Shown here piece after piece: positions 62,405-64,000 of a stretch of DNA of 64,000 bases (positions are counted from its first letter, which is position 1; every line of letters begins with the position of its first letter). Below the pieces are notes generated by a model. The model searched no databases and was not told the origin of the DNA. It saw only the letters and a program-made list of their open reading frames with translations. This DNA is from Antarctobacter heliothermus (lineage in GTDB: Bacteria > Pseudomonadota > Alphaproteobacteria > Rhodobacterales > Rhodobacteraceae): the NCBI RefSeq assembly GCF_900188425.1, contig NZ_FZON01000004.1:1-64000 (forward strand). Direction: 5' to 3'. A program made the position numbers and the translations under genes.

Positions 62405-62435
62405 AAAAAAGGCGGTGCCGTCGCACCGCCTTTTT
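62405..62435. terminator. Bidirectional intrinsic terminator after hemH
   Basis: GGCGGTGC (62411-62418) and GCACCGCC (62423-62430) form the stem with loop CGTC. AAAAAA precedes and TTTTT follows, so it can end hemH on the plus strand and the small gene at 62460 on the minus strand. Confidence 0.9.
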
Positions 62436-62459
62436 CCTAGTTTTAGAAACCGTTGACGA

Positions 62460-62651
62460 TTAGTCAGCGGCAGCAGCTGCGATGATCGCGATCAGGAGCA
62501 GCGGGATCAGGATACCAGCGGAGGACGATGCCTCTTTGGTTTCTTCCACGATCACGACGGGCTCCATGACAACGTCGTCCTTAGCATAGGAACCGGCGAA
62601 TGCGGTGGTAGCTGCGCCAGCGAACACGGCTGCGAGAGCGATTTTTTTCAT
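62460..62651 (-). CDS. Small exported membrane-anchored protein
   Basis: 63 residues from ATG 62651 with GGAGAAG upstream. A cleavable signal peptide MKKIALAAVFAGAATTAFA leads to a short acidic middle (KDDVVMEPVVIVEETKEASSS) and a C-terminal hydrophobic helix GILIPLLLIAIIAAAAAD. After cleavage about 44 residues would span the inner membrane. It has its own promoter gap and a terminator, which supports a real gene. No known family; hydrophobic end and size suggest an envelope micro-protein. Confidence 0.75.
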   Translation of the reverse strand: MKKIALAAVFAGAATTAFAGSYAKDDVVMEPVVIVEETKEASSSAGILIPLLLIAIIAAAAAD

Positions 62652-62799
62652 GTTTCTTCTCCAAGTAATCGCCTATCGCGGTCATTATTAACCATACGAC
62701 AGGCACCCAAGACTTACCTCGTAACTCTGTCTAAGCAGTATTTCAGAGGCTTTGCAATTGCTTCTTGGGGACCGGATTTGGCCCCCAAGCCCTATGTCG

Positions 62800-63387
62800 T
62801 CAAATTAGCAACACCTGTGTTCCGACGACGGCCATTTCATACAGTTGCTCGATGTGTTCGTTGTACAAACCGATGCAACCGTTGGACGACCGACGCCCGA
62901 TCTTGCGGGTGTCGTGGGTGCCGTGGATGCGGTAGTAGGTCCATCCCAGATGCAGCGCGCGGGTGCCCAGCGGGTTGTCCGGGCCGGGGCCAACATAGTC
63001 GGGCCACTCGGGGTTGCGGATCTTCATCGAGGGGGTCGGACGCCAGTCCGGGTTGGGGTCTTTCAGCACCACGCTGGTGCGGCCGCGCCGGGTCAGATCC
63101 TCTGTCAGTGGCACCGAAGAGGGGTACAGGAAATAGGTGCCGTCCTGCCGCCAGTAGTGCAAGGCCCGCGATGAGATGTCGACAAGGATCGCGCCCTTTG
63201 TCAGGTTGCTGAAATAATCCTGCCAAGCCAGCGTGCGAAAGCTGGAGACGTTGCGGCGCACGATGCTGGTCACGTCACGCTCTATCTCTGTGCTGTCGTC
63301 CTGGGCCAGAAGGGGTGTGCCGATCAGCGCCGCGCCTCCGGCCAGGAATGCGCGGCGGTCAAAGGGTTTTCCTGCCGAATGGGTCAT
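62800..63387 (-). CDS. L,D-transpeptidase (YkuD domain), second copy
   Basis: 195 residues from ATG 63387. The leader PFDRRAFLAGGAALIGTPLLA has the twin-arginine pair of a Tat signal. The catalytic pattern is YRIHGTHDTRKIG with His155 and RRSSNGCIGL with Cys171, the variant SxNGCIGL instead of SSGCVRM in the copy at 28058. It would crosslink peptidoglycan in the periplasm. A 148-nt gap separates it from the small membrane gene. Confidence 0.9.
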   Translation of the reverse strand: MTHSAGKPFDRRAFLAGGAALIGTPLLAQDDSTEIERDVTSIVRRNVSSFRTLAWQDYFSNLTKGAILVDISSRALHYWRQDGTYFLYPSSVPLTEDLTRRGRTSVVLKDPNPDWRPTPSMKIRNPEWPDYVGPGPDNPLGTRALHLGWTYYRIHGTHDTRKIGRRSSNGCIGLYNEHIEQLYEMAVVGTQVLLI

Positions 63388-63553
63388 GGTGCAATATCCT
63401 CGGGGATGTTTTTGCTGTTGCAACATAATATGGCGCGAATGCCGCAGTCGCAATTCAAACGCTTGTCAACCGGCCTACTCACGCCGATGTGGGTTTGATT
63501 GGCAACGCGTCCTTCGGTATGGCAGGGGAAACGAAGAAATCAAGAGCAGCCAC

Positions 63554-64000
63554 ATGAACCGACGCGCCTTCCTTGCCATGTCTTCCGCTGTCGCCATGGC
63601 CGCCTGCACCACGACACCCATCAATACAGAGCCGCGCTTGGGCCCGGACGGTAAGCCGCTGCCACAGGTTTACCGGATTTCCAGTGGCCAGACCGGCCGG
63701 ATTCAGTACCGGATGCTCGATTCGGTGAACGCACTGCGCAAGTCTGCCGGTGTTGCTGAACTGACGCTCGACTCCAAGCTGAACGCCGCCGCCGCCACCC
63801 ATGCCCGCGACATGTCGGTGCAGAACCGGCCCTGGCACTTTGGGTCGGACGGATCGTCGCCCATCGATCGCGTGCGCCGGGTGAGCTATGCGGGACGTCT
63901 GGTGGGGGAAACGATTTCGGAAACTTACGAGACAGAGCTTCAGACCCTCGGCGCCTGGATGGAAGTGGAGAGCACGCGGAACGTGATTCTCGACGGATCT
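63554..64000 (+). CDS. CAP-domain (SCP-like) lipoprotein, 5' part
   Basis: 149 codons are open to the window end without a stop; the gene continues outside. The N-terminus MNRRAFLAMSSAVAMAAC is a lipobox-bearing signal with Cys18. The CAP fold begins at RMLDSVNALRKSAGVAEL, then LNAAAATHARDMSVQNRPWHFGSDGSS with the catalytic-like His pair (THARDM and WHFG) and VGETISETYE. Bacterial CAP proteins are secreted and of mostly unknown function. It is divergent from the second L,D-transpeptidase. Confidence 0.85.
   Translation, partial: MNRRAFLAMSSAVAMAACTTTPINTEPRLGPDGKPLPQVYRISSGQTGRIQYRMLDSVNALRKSAGVAELTLDSKLNAAAATHARDMSVQNRPWHFGSDGSSPIDRVRRVSYAGRLVGETISETYETELQTLGAWMEVESTRNVILDGS

Noticed and set aside
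1-64000. tRNA, rRNA, CRISPR arrays, prophage or replication origin
   Set aside because: No cloverleaf, spacer-repeat series, phage structural genes or DnaA-box clusters were found on reading both strands.

Overview
The window is chromosomal DNA of a GC-rich alphaproteobacterium, most likely a marine Rhodobacteraceae (Roseobacter-type) species. The evidence is the RegB/SenC/RegA redox locus in its Rhodobacter arrangement, AddAB instead of RecBCD, several TRAP transporters, the hemY / Mic60-like / hemD block next to tsaD-gpsA, and frequent 1-8 nt start/stop overlaps. No rRNA, tRNA, CRISPR array or prophage was seen. Species cannot be named from the sequence alone.

Region 1 (1-3.75 kb) is accessory DNA. 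An IS5-type element runs in from outside the window and ends inside a type I specificity gene (hsdS), leaving only its 3' end. A small HNH-like protein gene and hsdR follow. A G-rich direct repeat and a gene-poor stretch mark the edge of this unit.

Region 2 (3.7-18.9 kb) is catabolic and uptake DNA: a TAXI-type TRAP system with a cupin protein and a GntR/FCD regulator; a YHYH protein with a divergent MarR regulator; and a long minus-strand unit (FAH hydrolase, RutE-like nitroreductase, DctPQM TRAP transporter, intradiol ring-cleavage dioxygenase). Malonyl-CoA decarboxylase and malonyl-CoA synthetase follow. Both TRAP systems carry one disabling lesion: a one-base frameshift in the TAXI permease and an amber codon in DctP. 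The promoters of the two units share AT-rich words.

Region 3 (18.9-32.5 kb) is housekeeping: hemY, a Mic60/mitofilin-like gene, hemD, tsaD, gpsA, a YciI protein, an EVE protein, small membrane proteins, a PhnZ-like HD protein, an L,D-transpeptidase, ahcY, and an FkbM methyltransferase / YfbR-like HD / GNAT run. A minus-strand promoter plus terminator between 26118 and 26256 suggests an unannotated small RNA of about 100 nt.

Region 4 (32.5-50.7 kb) holds a LysR regulator, regA-senC divergent from regB, a PAS protein with no kinase domain, tsaE, an amgK/murU-like pair for cell-wall sugar recycling, addB, addA, trxA, hslV, hslU, and a YgiC/YgiB-type pair (ATP-grasp enzyme plus envelope protein).

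Region 5 (50.7-64 kb) has a minus-strand dipeptide-type ABC operon (permease, enlarged permease, fused double ATPase, Tat-exported binding protein), a proline iminopeptidase, ubiG, the comF-grxC-nit-marR operon, an NDUFAF5-like methyltransferase, ferrochelatase, a small membrane protein, a second L,D-transpeptidase and the start of a CAP-domain lipoprotein.
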